This document shows, one piece after another, positions 62,211 through 64,000 of a stretch of 64,000 nucleotides of DNA. Made by a program: the position numbers and the translations under genes. The notes under the pieces are model-generated. The model saw only the letters and a program-made list of their open reading frames with translations, searched no databases and was not told the origin of the DNA. The DNA is taken from NCBI GenBank assembly GCA_020650975.1, contig JAIPMN010000279.1, positions 17,088 through 81,087 on the forward strand. The letters run 5' to 3'. Position 1 is the stretch's first letter. Every line of letters begins with the position of its first letter. The stretch comes from Apostichopus californicus (Eukaryota; Echinodermata; Holothuroidea; Aspidochirotida; Stichopodidae).

Positions 62211-64000
62211 ATTGTAACCTAAGAAGGAAATGTTGGAAGAAATTTATTAATAGTTTGCACTTAAGCCTTAGTCAGTACCAGAAATATTTGGGTATCTGTG
62301 GAGGTGAAAAGTCTTTTGTGGTAAACTTACATCTTTTTGTCAGTGTATCAATAAATAATCCAATTTAGAACTTGGCAAAAAACAAAAACTGTTGGCTTTC
62401 TGGTATGACCATCAAGCTAATCATTTACAAAAGAACGTAGATAACCTGTATCTTCATATGAATCAGACTACAACACATTTGGTGCAAGACATGGTAGCTC
62501 TTGAGAGGAATGCCTACATAGCAGAAAGTGTACAGACATACAGTCACACATAATCTTAGCTAGTGTTGCTACGATAATCATTTTCAATATCGGGCGATAT
62601 TTGCAATATCGGCAGCATATCGGTATCGGTAAAATTTTGCCTAATTGCAGATAACAGCAAACCGATATTGAACTTTTTTTTCACAGCAGAGCTACTTATT
62701 TGTACTAGCAATGATTTGTTAATCTGCCCAAGACAATCCATTTCTTTAGCGTCAGTTAAACTCAGATACATTTTCAATTAATATCCATGGAAACCTGGCT
62801 TTCCGTAACCTCTAAAAACACGTCTACGGTGCGCGAATATAACCAATGACCTTCGTGAACCTTGGCCTACACACAGCATTAGTGCAGCATATATACACTG
62901 TACTAACCATTCATTTTCTCGAAGGCCTCTGTGAAAACCTTGAACATGATGCATAACTGCACAGTTCAGTACAGCTAGCTAGCTCTTCGGATCGTGCATG
63001 CATGGGGCGCGCGAAGCGGTGACTGTCAGTCAAAATCTGAATATTCATTTTGAAAGTTGCTTGTTACATTATCTCTGATTGGTTAGCCTTGTTTGTAAAT
63101 AAGCCAAGAATCTTGAATGAAGCGGATGAAATAATTGAGGGAGGAGCGAGCACTGCAGCTACTGCAAGTTGTGTTATTTCAGCAGTAATAATTGTGTTTA
63201 TAGACAGTCAAACTTTATTGTTATCCCAGTCAAAATGAAACGTTCCAACAGATTGTACTGACCAATCGCCATTCATCTTACGTTGAAGTAGACTACGTCA
63301 CACAACAGTATTTCTATACGTCTGGGGCTCGACTTTTCCACTAACCATTGTTTACCTCTGTTTGAGGTGTGTTGAAAAATGTGAGCTGTCACGTGTCCCC
63401 GAATGGCGGGTTTTCCGAGGGGCTCGCTAATAAATTCACCTGTTGTTCCAGGAATGTGCGCAATTGGTATTCCGTTGTAGAAGCCATGGTTAATACATTA
63501 CATAGAGTAGGATGTTGTACTTAATCAGCATTGTTACGAACGCAGGATTCTGCGTCCGGGACGCAATGTTTTGGCCAGGGACGCAAACTCTTCAAATTGC
63601 TTGCGTCCCGGGGACGCAAACTTTTTGTTGAGAAAAAACCCAAAGTATACACACTCACAACTAGGTCAACGGAAAACACAACAAAACACATTTTGAATGA
63701 ACATCTTTCATTATTTCTTTTCAAAAAACCACAACTTCTTCTTACAAGAACCAAAAGTTCTCCTACTCCTACAGATCATTGAATTTGTTTGAAAATAAAT
63801 ATATCATAACGATCAACCGCAAGGTACAGGGTTAACAACACCCCATTACAGAGATTTTCATGCTAAAAATAGACAATGATGCTTTTCCAAAATTCCCGTG
63901 ATTTGATTGGTTAATAGTCCCTATCCATTGTCTGTGATAATTCTTGCACCTGTAGTGCTCAATGAACACGGAGTATGTTGTTTAACAACAATTACTTGCA
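62211..64000 (+). other. Downstream DNA, next ADF exon not found
   Basis: No exon encoding the C-terminal ADF helix (a Cys/Ser-Pro-x-x-A-x-x-K-x-K-M-x-Y pattern) could be recognised. Around 62565-62650 an AT-rich CGATAT-repeat block (TATCGGGCGATATTTGCAAT) resembles a transposon end. At about 63545-63625 GCGTCC/GGACGC palindromes cluster (GCGTCCGGGACGC and TTGCGTCCCGGGGACGCAA). The rest is unremarkable. Confidence 0.4.

Overview
This is eukaryotic nuclear DNA from an intron-rich, AT-rich animal genome. Introns are GT-AG, there are long intronic minisatellites, many non-autonomous DNA transposons and tRNA-derived SINE sequence. The proteins are clearly metazoan. The repeat landscape and the ADF protein suggest a marine invertebrate deuterostome, perhaps an echinoderm; that placement is inference, and no species is claimed.

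Three protein-coding genes lie on the + strand in the order SUDS3 (3' end only), WDR81 (complete), ADF/cofilin (5' part only). SUDS3 contributes its last two coding exons (785-911 and 1458-1581), which encode the C-terminal domain of the Sin3-HDAC subunit Sds3. About 9 kb of mostly unidentified DNA follows, holding old duplicated repeats, a Kolobok-like MITE and a minus-strand SINE. WDR81 spans 10633-51717. I reconstructed 26 coding exons with consistent splice phases, giving 1993 codons plus a stop, close to the usual WDR81 length of about 1940 residues. The order is N-terminal region with kinase-like remnants, BEACH domain, acidic linker, helical middle region and C-terminal WD40 propeller. 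After about 8 kb of mobile-element-rich DNA, one large exon of an ADF/cofilin-family gene lies at 60176-60423. Its remaining exons are probably beyond the window.

WDR81 introns carry four large minisatellites: a 27-bp unit at 14969-15612, a 76-77-bp unit at 25262-27772, a 55-bp unit at 36172-37678 and a 43-bp unit at 47388-48360. A 77-bp array follows the stop codon. The first array begins exactly at the exon 4 splice donor and copies that donor about 20 times, at a period of nine codons. This is the most unusual structure in the window. Several MITEs have clear terminal inverted repeats and 8-bp target duplications (hAT-like) or TTAA sites (Kolobok-like), and one MITE is nested in another. 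Two opposed copies of a 60-bp repeat resemble a degenerate hammerhead ribozyme.

The three genes share no evident pathway: SUDS3 acts in nuclear histone deacetylation, WDR81 in endosomal phosphoinositide control and autophagy, and ADF/cofilin in actin turnover. Gene identities rest on recognising protein families by eye. Exon ends rest on splice consensus plus phase agreement; UTRs, promoters and poly(A) sites are mostly unresolved.
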